From Nitrosophilus alvini (lineage in GTDB: Bacteria > Campylobacterota > Campylobacteria > Campylobacterales > Nitratiruptoraceae): a stretch of DNA of 64,000 nt. How positions within the stretch are numbered: position 1 is the stretch's first letter; every line of letters begins with the position of its first letter. The notes under the pieces are model-generated. The model was not told the origin of the DNA and did not search any database. It was given only the letters and a program-made list of their open reading frames with translations. The DNA lies in contig NZ_AP022847.1 of NCBI RefSeq assembly GCF_015100395.1, positions 1,509,501-1,573,500 on the forward strand. Direction: 5' to 3'. The position numbers and the translations under genes were made by a program. Positions 55,124 through 64,000 of this stretch are shown here, piece by piece.

Positions 55124-55607
55124 ATTCCACTCTTATTTCATCATCTTTCTTTTCAAATTTTACGGGATAATCTATCTGCAACGGAAGTTTTCTGTTTTTT
55201 ATATCTTCTATGAGTTCATAAAACTTTACCGGCGTCTCGATATTCATAGATATTTTGTATAAAACTATGTAAAGATTATCTTTTTTGACACTATTTTGCG
55301 GTTTTATATCGATATTTTTTCCATATTTTTTTATAATTTTTTCAATATCTTTTTCTGATATCGTATTTTTTGCCAACATCAGATTCTTTTCAAAACCGGC
55401 GAAGTCGCCCATGCTTTTACTAAGGTCTGTCTTCTTTTGTAAAATATCATCTATCTCTCTTTTAAGTAGTTCGATTTTGGTTTTAGTTTCACTGTATTGC
55501 TTCATATCCGGGATTATTATGAAAGAAATCAGTATATACAAAAAAGCGAGAAATAAAATTCCCAGACCAAGCCATTTGATTTTTGTACTGTAGAATTTTT
55601 GTATCAT
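55092..55607 (-). CDS. PilO/GspM-like inner-membrane protein
   Basis: 171 residues: membrane helix at 11-34, a coiled coil (35-75) and a ferredoxin-like periplasmic domain ending in [10 protein letters not shown]. This is the PilO/GspM layout of the type IV pilus or type II secretion inner-membrane platform. It follows the PilM/N-like gene by three bases. Assignment rests on architecture and context, not on a strong motif. Confidence 0.65.
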   Translation of the reverse strand: MIQKFYSTKIKWLGLGILFLAFLYILISFIIIPDMKQYSETKTKIELLKREIDDILQKKTDLSKSMGDFAGFEKNLMLAKNTISEKDIEKIIKKYGKNIDIKPQNSVKKDNLYIVLYKISMNIETPVKFYELIEDIKNRKLPLQIDYPVKFEKKDDEIRVEFILKVYSLSV

Positions 55608-55610
55608 ATT

Positions 55611-56819
55611 TTACTGCCTTTTCCCGATAGAAACAAATCTGTAGATTTTTCCACTTTTTTCTAATCTTGTCGTAAACTCAGGATAGACTCCCTTCAATGA
55701 TTTTTGAATAAACTGTTCAAACTCCTCTTTTGAAAGTGATTCACCCTCAAGTAAAATATCATTTTTTCCAAACTCTGCTCTGGTTAATACTACAGAGTCA
55801 GGGATAAGATCAAAAATGTTTTTTATATTTTCTTTAAGAAGCGAATTTGTACTTAGAATATCTTGCATAGAAGTTTTCACAGTATTTAAATCTTTTAACA
55901 GTTTCTCTGTTTCATGAACTTCCAAAACCGTTTTATCTTTTTCGGTTTTCATTATCGATACTCTCTTCGCAAGAGAGTTTTCCTCAAATTTTATATAGAC
56001 ATCAATTGCTCCCAAAAAAAGAGCAATAACCAAAATCGCAGCAGTAAAAACTTTTATATAGAGTTTCTCTTTTTTTGAAGGTTTTGTGAAGCTAAACTTT
56101 TCAAACTCCTCTTTTTGCAAAAGAGCGGGCAGAACTTTTAAAATGTCAGTTTTTTCATACTTTAACGGAAGTAAAAGGGTCTCTTCTATTTTTTTAATAT
56201 CGCCATATTTCCCAGCTGTTGCATCAAAAACGGCTATCTCTTCGATAAAATAGCAGCACTCCTCTTTGTAGAAGTTATGCAGAAAATCTTTTATAAACTC
56301 TTCGATGGAAAAGTTCTTTTTCAGTTTCTCATGAATACCGAAAATCGGCCTGTTTTCTTTAAATACTACTGCCGTAATAAACTCATCCTGCAAAAGCAGC
56401 CACAACCTGTTGGATATTTCATTTTGTTTGTAAAAGTAATATAGTATAAAAAATGGTGAAAAAAGATAGTCTATTTCATTAAATTTTTTTTTGAACTCTT
56501 CTACTGATACTTTTTGGGTCTTAACAAACCAACCATCCTCTGCCGTTTTGCTTTTTATAAAATCCCTGCCTATCTCCTTTGTCTTTTTTATACACTCTAT
56601 CGATTGGGAAGACTCATTTAAAAGTGAAACAATTGTAACATTTTGACCAAAACTTTTTATGTATTTTTTAAACTCATCAGATTTTTCACCAAGCAGATTT
56701 ACGGAAAATTTTCGTCTTTGTTCATTTAGAATCAGACCGTTTTTTATTTCGGTAAAAATAGAAAAAATAGTATTACCGCTTTGATAAAAAGAGAGAATTT
56801 TATCCCGTCCGCTTAGCAC
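55611..56819 (-). CDS. PilM/PilN-like (GspL-like) platform protein
   Basis: 402 residues: cytoplasmic region 1-250, one membrane helix at about 254-275, a coiled coil (276-330) and a small periplasmic domain (340-400). The order equals GspL, or PilM fused to PilN. With the PilO-like gene next to it, it forms a minimal assembly platform for the prepilins at 24.7-25.9 kb. GTG start at 56819 behind AAAAAGG. No ATPase, secretin or prepilin peptidase gene is nearby. Confidence 0.6.
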   Translation of the reverse strand: MLSGRDKILSFYQSGNTIFSIFTEIKNGLILNEQRRKFSVNLLGEKSDEFKKYIKSFGQNVTIVSLLNESSQSIECIKKTKEIGRDFIKSKTAEDGWFVKTQKVSVEEFKKKFNEIDYLFSPFFILYYFYKQNEISNRLWLLLQDEFITAVVFKENRPIFGIHEKLKKNFSIEEFIKDFLHNFYKEECCYFIEEIAVFDATAGKYGDIKKIEETLLLPLKYEKTDILKVLPALLQKEEFEKFSFTKPSKKEKLYIKVFTAAILVIALFLGAIDVYIKFEENSLAKRVSIMKTEKDKTVLEVHETEKLLKDLNTVKTSMQDILSTNSLLKENIKNIFDLIPDSVVLTRAEFGKNDILLEGESLSKEEFEQFIQKSLKGVYPEFTTRLEKSGKIYRFVSIGKRQ

Positions 56820-56856
56820 ATAAAGACCTTTTTATTTTTATTTTATCAATTTTAAC

Positions 56857-57477
56857 TCAAAAAGGCTCTGAAAGTCTTTTTTTTATATACTCTTTTGCTT
56901 CTTTACTCTCCATATCGGTCACTTTGAAAGGCTCCGAGGCCATGAAGGTCAGTTTTGAAAAAGGTTTCGGAATAATAAACCTGTCCCAGCTTTTCAACTG
57001 CCAGTAAGAGGAGGCTTTGTATCTGAAGGGCACTATATAAGCATCTGCTTTTTTGGATATAGCAATAATGCCATCGGCTACAGAGTGTCTAGGCCCTTTC
57101 GGACCATCAGGCGTTATGGCTATGTCATAACCCTCTCGCATCTTTTTTATTGCTTTTAGGAGAACTTTTACAGAGCCCCTGGTACTAGAACCTCTGATAG
57201 ACTCGAACCCAAAGTATCTTATAATGCCCGCTATTATCTCTCCGTCAAAATGTTCACTTATCATACATGCGATTTTAGGCTTTTTCCTGACTTTTTTGTA
57301 TAGATAAGGCTGCATAAGAAGCTCACCATGCCATAAAGCCGCTATGAAAGGCTCATTTGGCATATCACCCTTGATAACATACTCTTTTTTACATGTTAGA
57401 TAAATCCCTTTTATTATAAGATAACCGAGTGATGGAAAGATTTTTGAAAGAAATCTTCTTTTTAAATCTTTATGCAA
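56857..57477 (-). CDS. DUF374 lysophospholipid acyltransferase-type protein
   Basis: 206 residues. Acyltransferase-like motifs: [13 protein letters not shown] (about 47-59) and [16 protein letters not shown] (about 121-136). DUF374 members are predicted lipid A or phospholipid acyltransferases; activity unproven. TTG start at 57477, overlapping miaB by eight bases. Confidence 0.85.
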   Translation of the reverse strand: MHKDLKRRFLSKIFPSLGYLIIKGIYLTCKKEYVIKGDMPNEPFIAALWHGELLMQPYLYKKVRKKPKIACMISEHFDGEIIAGIIRYFGFESIRGSSTRGSVKVLLKAIKKMREGYDIAITPDGPKGPRHSVADGIIAISKKADAYIVPFRYKASSYWQLKSWDRFIIPKPFSKLTFMASEPFKVTDMESKEAKEYIKKRLSEPF

Positions 57478-58771
57478 TAACCTCTCCCTCTAAAGAGAGC
57501 CTACCGGGTTTTGTTATCTTTACATCTCTAAACTCGCCCAAAAGTTCCTCGGAACCTTTTACCTTGATGATAAAATTGTTGTCACTCCTTCCGGCCACAT
57601 ATCCGCCCGGTTTTAGTTCCTCAAAATATACATTGAACACTTTGCCTTTTTGTTTCTTTGCTATATCATCAAGCATCTCTTTATGCATCTCCTGCAGCAG
57701 GGACAGTCTTTCACTTGCAATTTCCTGCGGCACCTGATCTTCATAATCTTTTGCGGGCGTTAAAGGTCTTGGCGAGTATTTGAAGCTGAAAATCTGCTCA
57801 AACTTCACCTTTTTTACAACATCTAGTGTATCTTCGAAATCCTTATCATTCTCTCCTGGAAATCCGACTATTATATCTGTGGAGATATGGACATCAGGCA
57901 CCATTTCTCTAAGCTTGAAAGCTCTGTTCAAAAACCACTCTTTTGTGTATCCTCTTTTCATGCGCCTGAGTATCTCAGTTGAACCGCTTTGCAAAGGCAT
58001 ATGCATAGATTTACATATCTTCGGATTTGAGGCAAACTCTTCCAAAAACTCATCATCCATATGCAGAGGATGCGGAGATGTAAAACGAATCCTCTCTATT
58101 CCTTCTATTTGGCTTACACGTCTTAAAAGTTCTGTGAAGTTTATCTTTTCATCGCCGGAACTAAATCTTCTGCCGTAATTGTTCACATTCTGCCCGAGTA
58201 GAAATATCTCTTTGGCTCCACTCTGAGCCGCTCTTCTGGCTTCATTTATAATAAGCTCGGAGGGGATAGATATCTCTTCTCCCCTGGTACTTGGAACTAT
58301 GCAGAATGTACACTGTTTATCACACCCTATCGAAATATTTATATATGCTTTATACGGAGAACTTCTGAAATCACTGAAAGCGTAGGTACTCTCATCATAA
58401 TCTATATCTATCTCCACCGCTTTTTCTTTATGGAGTACCTCTGTTATTTTGGATACGTTTCTGGCTCCCAAAACAAAACTAACATAAGGAGCCCTTTTTA
58501 TTATCTCTTCTCCGAGATGACTGGCCGTACAGCCGCATACTCCTATTTTTGCATCTTTTTTTTTGATTTTATTAAAATGTCCAATTTCTGAAAAAAGCTT
58601 GTGTACCGGTTTTTCCCTAACACTACAGGTATTTATAAGAATGAGATCGGCTTCATTGATATCTTCTGTTAGATCGTAGCTCTCTTTTGTTTTAAGTTCT
58701 GCAATGATATGTTCGCTATCTCTTACATTCATCGCACAGCCGAGAGTCTCAATATATAACTTTTTGCCCAA
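57470..58771 (-). CDS. miaB: tRNA-2-methylthio-N6-dimethylallyladenosine synthase
   Basis: Radical-SAM methylthiotransferase acting on A37 of tRNAs. 433 residues: N-terminal cluster cysteines 12, 49 and 81, radical-SAM CxxxCxxC at 150-157 (CDKQCTFC), TRAM domain at the end. TTG start at 58771 behind GAGGTAG. It sits between DUF374 and the HP0268 homologue, the same order as HP0268-HP0270. Confidence 0.96.
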   Translation of the reverse strand: MGKKLYIETLGCAMNVRDSEHIIAELKTKESYDLTEDINEADLILINTCSVREKPVHKLFSEIGHFNKIKKKDAKIGVCGCTASHLGEEIIKRAPYVSFVLGARNVSKITEVLHKEKAVEIDIDYDESTYAFSDFRSSPYKAYINISIGCDKQCTFCIVPSTRGEEISIPSELIINEARRAAQSGAKEIFLLGQNVNNYGRRFSSGDEKINFTELLRRVSQIEGIERIRFTSPHPLHMDDEFLEEFASNPKICKSMHMPLQSGSTEILRRMKRGYTKEWFLNRAFKLREMVPDVHISTDIIVGFPGENDKDFEDTLDVVKKVKFEQIFSFKYSPRPLTPAKDYEDQVPQEIASERLSLLQEMHKEMLDDIAKKQKGKVFNVYFEELKPGGYVAGRSDNNFIIKVKGSEELLGEFRDVKITKPGRLSLEGEVIA

Positions 58772-58793
58772 ATTACTACCTCTTTTATATTTT

Positions 58794-59039
58794 TTATTTT
58801 AGAATATGCACTTCATAAAGATATTCGTTTTCATCAAGACCGTATTTTACCTCTCTTAGATACACACTGTACCCTTTGTTTTCAAAATATTCAACAAGTT
58901 CTACGAGATCTTTATGAGCATTTTCTCTATCAAAATAGAAGATTTTTTGTCCCTCTTTTTCAAGCTCCTCTTCGATCTTTTCCAGTTTTATAGATTTTGG
59001 TTTTGACTTAAGTTCATTTCTTGCCAGTTTCAATTCCAT
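58794..59039 (-). CDS. HP0268-type small protein (putative nicking nuclease)
   Basis: 81 residues; the pattern ELKLARNE...[32 protein letters not shown]...[10 protein letters not shown] matches H. pylori HP0268, for which DNA-nicking and RNase activity has been reported. Adjacent to miaB and divergent from nusA as in its relatives. ATG start with AAAAGG. Biological role unknown. Confidence 0.85.
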   Translation of the reverse strand: MELKLARNELKSKPKSIKLEKIEEELEKEGQKIFYFDRENAHKDLVELVEYFENKGYSVYLREVKYGLDENEYLYEVHILK

Positions 59040-59105
59040 TTATAGCCTTTTTCATGTTTTTTTCTACTCTTTCGGGTTTCAAACGCCCCTTAAAGTAATT
59101 ATGAT

Positions 59106-59118
59106 ATTATATCAAAAA
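59106..59118 (-). promoter_or_regulatory. Extended -10 promoter core before the HP0268-type gene
   Basis: Minus-strand TTTTTGATATAAT about 67 bases before the gene start; fifth copy of the shared core. Confidence 0.6.
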
Positions 59119-59259
59119 AGTCACCTTTTATTGATTTTATACTAAAGTTAAAATTAAACTTAATAAAAGCCAAAATCAAGTATAATTATAACTACCTCCA
59201 AAGAATCTGCAAGGTCAAATATAATCCAATAAAATATTACAAACAACAAAAGGAAAGAA

Positions 59260-60375
59260 GTGGAAAAGATAGTAGATATTATAGACTCTATTGCACATGA
59301 AAAAGGTTTAAAAGTTGAAGATGTAACAGAAGCTATAAAAAATGCCATAGCAAGAACTGCAAAAAGAGTATTGGGCGAAAATCTGGAATTTGAAGTAGAA
59401 ATAGACAAACAGAGCAAAAAAGCCGATGTGTTTCAAAAAATACTAGTTGTAGAAGATGATGACGAAAGAGCAAAAGAAGAGCCGGACAGATATATAACAC
59501 TTAGTGATGCTAAAGAGATCAATAAAGATGTAGAACCGGGCGACGAGCTTAGATATCCCGTCGATTTTGAAAGTCTGGGACGAACAGCCGCCGTAACACT
59601 GCAAAAAGAGATCGAATACCATATCCAAAGACTCATCGAACAGGAACTTTTTAAAAAATACCAGAATAAAGTGGGAAAAATTATTAGCGGAACGGTTACT
59701 AGAATAGACTCAAATCAAAATACATATGTTGAAATCGATGAAGTCAGAGCAATACTGCCCATGAGATACCGCATAAAAGGCGAGTATTTCAAACCCGGAG
59801 ATGTAGTAAAGGCTATTTTGAAAAAAGTTGTCATAGACAAAGTTCACGGCATCTACCTGGAGCTCTCCAGAACTACTCCCAAATTCCTGGAAGAGCTTTT
59901 GAAACTCGAAGTACCTGAGATCAAAGACGGTCTTGTAACTATAGAAAAAGTGGCAAGAATACCGGGTGAAAGAGCGAAAGTGGCGGTAAGTTCCATCAGT
60001 CCGAAAATCGATCCCGTAGGTGCCTGCGTCGGAGTCAGGGGCGTAAGAATAAATGCGGTCAGCAAAGAACTAAACGGTGAAAGTATAGACTGTATCGAAT
60101 ACTCAAGCATCCCAGAAATATTTGTTGCCAGAAGCCTCAGTCCTGCAATTATAACCAGTGTTAAAATTGAGGGTGACAAAGCGATAGTGACTCTTCCTAG
60201 CGACCAAAAATCTAAAGCTATAGGAAAAAGCGGTATCAATATCCGTCTTGCGTCCATGCTTACGGGATATGAGATTGAACTCATCGAAAAAGAGGGCGGT
60301 ATCCAAACAGCCGAAGAGACACCAAAAGAGGAAGGTAAACCGAAAATTACTCTCGAGGATCTTTTTAAAGAATAA
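59260..60375 (+). CDS. nusA: Transcription termination/antitermination protein NusA
   Basis: 371 residues: N-terminal RNA-polymerase-binding domain (1-125), S1 domain (about 130-200), two KH domains (about 205-345; SKAIGKSGINIRLASMLTGYEIEL) and a short acidic tail. It lacks the C-terminal acidic repeats of E. coli NusA. GTG start at 59260 behind AGGAAAG. Confidence 0.97.
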   Translation: MEKIVDIIDSIAHEKGLKVEDVTEAIKNAIARTAKRVLGENLEFEVEIDKQSKKADVFQKILVVEDDDERAKEEPDRYITLSDAKEINKDVEPGDELRYPVDFESLGRTAAVTLQKEIEYHIQRLIEQELFKKYQNKVGKIISGTVTRIDSNQNTYVEIDEVRAILPMRYRIKGEYFKPGDVVKAILKKVVIDKVHGIYLELSRTTPKFLEELLKLEVPEIKDGLVTIEKVARIPGERAKVAVSSISPKIDPVGACVGVRGVRINAVSKELNGESIDCIEYSSIPEIFVARSLSPAIITSVKIEGDKAIVTLPSDQKSKAIGKSGINIRLASMLTGYEIELIEKEGGIQTAEETPKEEGKPKITLEDLFKE

Positions 60376-60413
60376 AAGAGGCAAATAAAAAAGTGTTCGC
60401 AGGTTTTTAAAAA

Positions 60414-60427
60414 ATAACGACTAACGG
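60414..60427. repeat. Two-unit heptamer-like repeat before the DppB-type gene
   Basis: ATAACGA and CTAACGG in register, the reverse complement of the repeat at the symporter end (39000-39013). Too short to be sure. Confidence 0.25.
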
Positions 60428-60436
60428 GACAGATTA

Positions 60437-61396
60437 ATGAAAATTATATTGAAGAAACTGGTCTATATAACACTTATGCTGTTTATCATATCTCTCATCT
60501 CTTTTCTTGCCATACACGCAGCCCCAAACAGTTTCTTCAGTGCCGGAGAACTAAACCCAAATATCACAAAAGAGTCCCTTGAGCATCTAAAATCCATATA
60601 TGGCCTCGACAAGCCTCTTTGGGAACAGTATCTATCTTGGATATGGGCTATGATCCATTTCGATTTCGGTGTATCTTTTGCTAGCGGGAAAAATGTAACT
60701 TCTGAGATTCTTGCTAGGCTTCCCGTAACACTGGGTATAAATATTGTAAGTATGGCTATCGTTTTTACTCTCTCTCTTTACCTTGGTGTAAAATCGGCTC
60801 TTAGACAAAACGGAAAACTCGATAAAGTCATTAAACAACTTTCACTGTTGAGTTTTTCCATGCCTTCTTTTTATCTAGCCCTTCTGCTTATCATAATATT
60901 TGCGGTAGAACTGAATCTTTTCCCTATCGGCGGGCTTCACTCTCTTGAGCTAAAAACCGGGATCGCGTATTATTTAGATATTGCCTGGCATCTAGTTTTA
61001 CCTATATTTGTCATCGTTTTTGTAAGCTTTGGCTCTATGGCCATGTATGTAAGATCCCTTACAACAGATATAATAAAGAGTGACTATATATACTTTGCAA
61101 AGGCGAGAGGTGCCGATGAGAAGACGATAGTAAAAAAGTTTATTCTACCGAACCTTTCACCACCTCTCATTACAATACTGGGGCTCTCCTTACCCGGACT
61201 GATAGGAGGAAGCGTAATATTAGAATCCATATTTTCGATAAACGGTATGGGTCTTCTTTTTTACCAGTCCGCTTTAAGCCGCGATTATCCGGTAATAATG
61301 GGTATACTTATTATAACCGCATTTCTAACGCTGCTTGGAAATATACTTGCCGATCTTATACTCTTAAAATTGAATCCCTATTTCAAAAGAGAATAA
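60437..61396 (+). CDS. Oligopeptide-type ABC transporter permease (DppB/OppB family)
   Basis: 319 residues with six membrane helices; N-terminal GLDKPLWEQYLSWIWAMIHFDFG (about 56-78), the EAA coupling loop YFAKARGADEKTIVKKFILPN (about 219-239) and PGLIGGSVILESIFSINGMG near 255. Imports or exports peptides or nickel-type ligands. No second permease, ATPase or binding protein is adjacent, so its partners must be elsewhere, or it begins an operon cut in this lineage. Confidence 0.88.
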   Translation: MKIILKKLVYITLMLFIISLISFLAIHAAPNSFFSAGELNPNITKESLEHLKSIYGLDKPLWEQYLSWIWAMIHFDFGVSFASGKNVTSEILARLPVTLGINIVSMAIVFTLSLYLGVKSALRQNGKLDKVIKQLSLLSFSMPSFYLALLLIIIFAVELNLFPIGGLHSLELKTGIAYYLDIAWHLVLPIFVIVFVSFGSMAMYVRSLTTDIIKSDYIYFAKARGADEKTIVKKFILPNLSPPLITILGLSLPGLIGGSVILESIFSINGMGLLFYQSALSRDYPVIMGILIITAFLTLLGNILADLILLKLNPYFKRE

Positions 61397-61408
61397 TAGT
61401 ATTTATTT

Positions 61409-61963
61409 TTATCTGACTCTGTGAAGCTTCACATCAACCATCTTTTCCATCTTTTCACTCTCATCATAAAGAGTATTCATATCCGGTGAAAATCTAAGAT
61501 TTCTCGATATACCACCAAAAGAGATAAAACCCAGCCTAGCTCCTTCACCAATATTTACTATAACTTTACCGCTCTTTTCATCAAGATACTCTACCGACCA
61601 CTTCCCTTCAACTGTCTCTTTATCTCTTTTGAAAATAGCTTTATCTTTATCAAAGATATATTTTACAGAGCCGTCATCTGACTCCCACTCTCCCAAAAGA
61701 GCTTTGGCAAATCTGCTGTCTTTGTATTTTTCACTCGTTTTGTTTGTCAAAGTATTTGCCGTTTCGATATCTTTTGCCGCAACCTCTTCCCATGTGCCGT
61801 CTTTTTTGAGAGCTATGGTTTTATTGCCCTTTTTAATAACGGTCACCTCTTCCCAGGTACCGTCATCTTTTAGAAGAACAGTTTTTCCATTTTCGAGAGT
61901 TATGTACTCAGCCGCATAAGCAAACATAAAAGCTGCCATGATAAAAGAAAGTTTTTTCAGCAT
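61409..61963 (-). CDS. Exported protein with duplicated GTWEEV motif
   Basis: 184 residues from the ATG at 61963 behind AAGGAGT; the frame extends to 62077 but that part lacks a ribosome-binding site and would bury the signal peptide (1-17). Mature N-terminus carries a repeated unit: LENGKTVLLKDDGTWEEV then KGNKTIALKKDGTWEEV. The C-terminal half (about 75-180) is a beta-rich lipocalin-like domain (LLGEWESDDGSVKYIFDKDKA). Function unknown. Confidence 0.75.
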   Translation of the reverse strand: MLKKLSFIMAAFMFAYAAEYITLENGKTVLLKDDGTWEEVTVIKKGNKTIALKKDGTWEEVAAKDIETANTLTNKTSEKYKDSRFAKALLGEWESDDGSVKYIFDKDKAIFKRDKETVEGKWSVEYLDEKSGKVIVNIGEGARLGFISFGGISRNLRFSPDMNTLYDESEKMEKMVDVKLHRVR

Positions 61964-62100
61964 TTTGACTCCTTGAATTTTTGAATCGTTTAGTGATAGA
62001 TAGCAATAAATCGTCTGTTGACGGTATCTGTAGATTCTACTCTTTTGCCAATAGTCAATTTTATAGGGGTTTTGCATAAAAAGGGGTTAAAAAAGTGCAT

Positions 62101-62127
62101 AAAAAAAGCCCGGACAAAAGTCCGGGC
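62101..62127 (-). terminator. Rho-independent terminator of the porin gene
   Basis: Perfect eight-base stem GCCCGGAC/GTCCGGGC around TTTT, then seven T on the minus strand (62101-62107). 23 bases after the porin stop. The remaining 61964-62100 spacer shows no other feature. Confidence 0.92.
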
Positions 62128-62149
62128 AGTAATTGCTTCTAAAGTTTTA

Positions 62150-63412
62150 TTAGAAGTTGTAAGTAAGATATACTTGAACAGTATTGTAGCTGTCTGCATT
62201 TCCGTTTGCATCAACATTTTGATTATCAGCATCTGTATATATGTATGCTAGAGTTGTATTAAGACTTCCATATGATTTAGTCGCAGTCAAAGTAAATTCA
62301 GTCATATCATACGGCATAGTAACATTTTTAGCTTTATCTTGATCAGTGGATGTATAGTAAGCACCGAACTCAGCAACATCTTTCATATCATATTTAACAG
62401 TTATGTTGTATGCATCTGTAGCAGGCGCACTAACATATCCGTAGTTCCACCATGCTTCAGTATACAGTTTTGACTGTGTTCCAGCTGTATTTGCGATATT
62501 CACAACACCATCATCATCGGTTGAAGAGTAAGAAACGCAAGCTTTGAGTCCAGGAACAGCATCTTTAAAGTCATATCCAACTTTCAACGCCCATGCAGAA
62601 CTCTCATCAGGTGTAATTTCGTTATCAGGATTTAAATTTGCATATTGCGCACCAAATATAAAATTAGGCACAGCATTTTTTACATCCGCTTCAAGCCAGT
62701 ATGCTCTTGCAATTTGCTGAACGTCATAATACCATGCCTGAAGTGTAACATTTTCTATAGAGTTGTTTATAGCACCTACTGCATATGCTCCATTAGTTCC
62801 AAAAGTAACAAATGGATCAGCTCCATTTGCAGCATTTCTAACTATGTTAGTATAAGTACCAGCACCAGTTCTACCTAAAACACCACTGGCATTATTTCCT
62901 CTACCTATCCATGCAGCTACCAAAGTGGTATTTGGAACATCGCTGTTTAAAACAACCGCCGCATCAAAAGTGTTTTGAGCTATAGACCAAGTTTCACTAA
63001 ATGCAAGAGGGGTGTCGATAGCCTGTCTACCTACTTTTATAGTAGTGTTCGCAATACTTTTCGCAAGCCAAGCTTCACTAACCCACCATTGATTGCCTAA
63101 TCCGCCTTCCCATACATTGCTTACAAGATTGTTTTCCAATCCAAGTGTATTCAATGCAGTAATCGCTACTTTACCCTTAGCGCTATCTGCCAAATCAGCT
63201 TCTACCGCCAAATCGAGAGCTGCCTGTCCCGCACTATTGTTTTTACTAAAAAGATCACCCGTTGCCGGTCTTATACCAATTTGATTATTGTCTCCATCCT
63301 GTGTTGCATAAAATAGTTTCGCATCACCGCTTACTTTTATATTATTTACATCAGCGAACGCAGAAACACCAAGCGCTAACAATGCTGCAAGACTCAGTTT
63401 TGCATACTTCAT
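62150..63412 (-). CDS. Outer-membrane porin (Opr/MOMP-like)
   Basis: 420 residues with signal peptide (1-20, cleavage after AFA) and a beta-strand pattern throughout, ending in aromatic phenylalanine (VYLTYNF), the outer-membrane insertion signal. Alternating hydrophobic strands and Asn/Asp/Gly-rich loops fit a 16- to 18-strand porin of the Campylobacterota Opr family. Strong AAGGAGTAAGG site, extended -10 promoter and strong terminator indicate high expression as a single gene. Confidence 0.9.
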   Translation of the reverse strand: MKYAKLSLAALLALGVSAFADVNNIKVSGDAKLFYATQDGDNNQIGIRPATGDLFSKNNSAGQAALDLAVEADLADSAKGKVAITALNTLGLENNLVSNVWEGGLGNQWWVSEAWLAKSIANTTIKVGRQAIDTPLAFSETWSIAQNTFDAAVVLNSDVPNTTLVAAWIGRGNNASGVLGRTGAGTYTNIVRNAANGADPFVTFGTNGAYAVGAINNSIENVTLQAWYYDVQQIARAYWLEADVKNAVPNFIFGAQYANLNPDNEITPDESSAWALKVGYDFKDAVPGLKACVSYSSTDDDGVVNIANTAGTQSKLYTEAWWNYGYVSAPATDAYNITVKYDMKDVAEFGAYYTSTDQDKAKNVTMPYDMTEFTLTATKSYGSLNTTLAYIYTDADNQNVDANGNADSYNTVQVYLTYNF

Positions 63413-63461
63413 TCCTTACTCCTTTGCTAATTAAAATTTGAAAATTAACTCCCACGGACAG

Positions 63462-63472
63462 AATTATAACAC
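63462..63472 (-). promoter_or_regulatory. Extended -10 box for the porin gene
   Basis: Minus strand GTGTTATAATTC, a TGnTATAAT element about 50 bases before the porin ATG. The rest of 63413-63562 is AT-rich with no further feature. Confidence 0.55.
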
Positions 63473-63562
63473 ACTTTTCTTAAAGTTTTGTTACAAATAT
63501 GTGAGATTTATTAAACTTTCCTTAAATTATATACTTTTTGGTATGTTTTCCGCTCTGCTATG

Positions 63563-64000
<438 letters not shown>

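Overview
This window is a gene-dense, AT-rich chromosomal segment of a Campylobacterota (Epsilonproteobacteria) bacterium. The evidence is family content: an HP0268-type small nuclease beside miaB, a PGBA_N-type protein between a Csd3-like M23 peptidase and glcD, a short 418-residue ComEC beside dnaB, and a PP0621-type protein behind rsmG. The gene order also matches blocks I recall from Campylobacter jejuni and Helicobacter pylori: argF-hemB-ribA-rsmG, the M23/PGBA/glcD trio, comEC-dnaB, rpe-dnaQ, rpmB-K+ channel, fabG-acpP-fabF-accA, gpmI/mraY-murD, rimO-tilS, and DUF374-miaB-HP0268/nusA. A sulfide:quinone oxidoreductase-type flavoprotein, two carbonic anhydrase families, polyphosphate kinase and an agmatine route to putrescine suggest a free-living, probably sulfur-oxidising chemolithotroph rather than a host-adapted pathogen. 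The genus cannot be fixed from the sequence alone.

Layout. 1-5.1 kb: argF (5' end only), hemB, ribA, rsmG, small genes, htpX, alr. 5.2-10.4 kb: aguA, znuABC, aguB and an AEC transporter. 10.3-13.8 kb (minus): CBS-GGDEF protein, mgtE, M23 peptidase. 14-17 kb: PGBA-type exported protein, glcD, YihY/BrkB. 16.9-23.3 kb (minus): comEC, dnaB, ispG, priA and an anchored protein. 23.3-26.4 kb (minus): ABC-2 permease, short ABC ATPase, two prepilins, and a coiled-coil/ZapA-like pair. 26.5-33.8 kb: uvrB, Na/Pi transporter, beta-carbonic anhydrase, ppk1, gamma-carbonic anhydrase-like protein. 33.9-39 kb: SQR-type flavoprotein plus a 48-residue small protein, then htrA, an EI24 protein and a dicarboxylate symporter. 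39-51.5 kb: dnaQ, trpF, rpe, rpmB, K+ channel, argJ, YdcH, fatty-acid genes, gpmI, mraY, murD, tRNA-Phe. 51.7-64 kb: diguanylate cyclase, rimO, tilS, PilO-like and PilM/N-like proteins, DUF374, miaB, HP0268 homologue, nusA, DppB-type permease, a GTWEEV-repeat protein, a porin and partial fabI. No stretch longer than 300 bases lacks a gene.

The most unusual feature is not a gene. It is a set of short degenerate tandem arrays with a period of 6, 7 or 8 bases. They lie mostly at gene 3' ends and intergenic junctions, and several are built as two complementary halves around a spacer. At least two places are inside coding sequence: a linker of priA, and murD, where one array supplies the ribosome-binding site, start codon and first ~25 residues and another precedes the P-loop. 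A second genome-style signature is an identical extended -10 promoter core, TTTTGATATAAT, found five times, always between genes. No prophage, transposase, CRISPR array or restriction/defence locus was seen.
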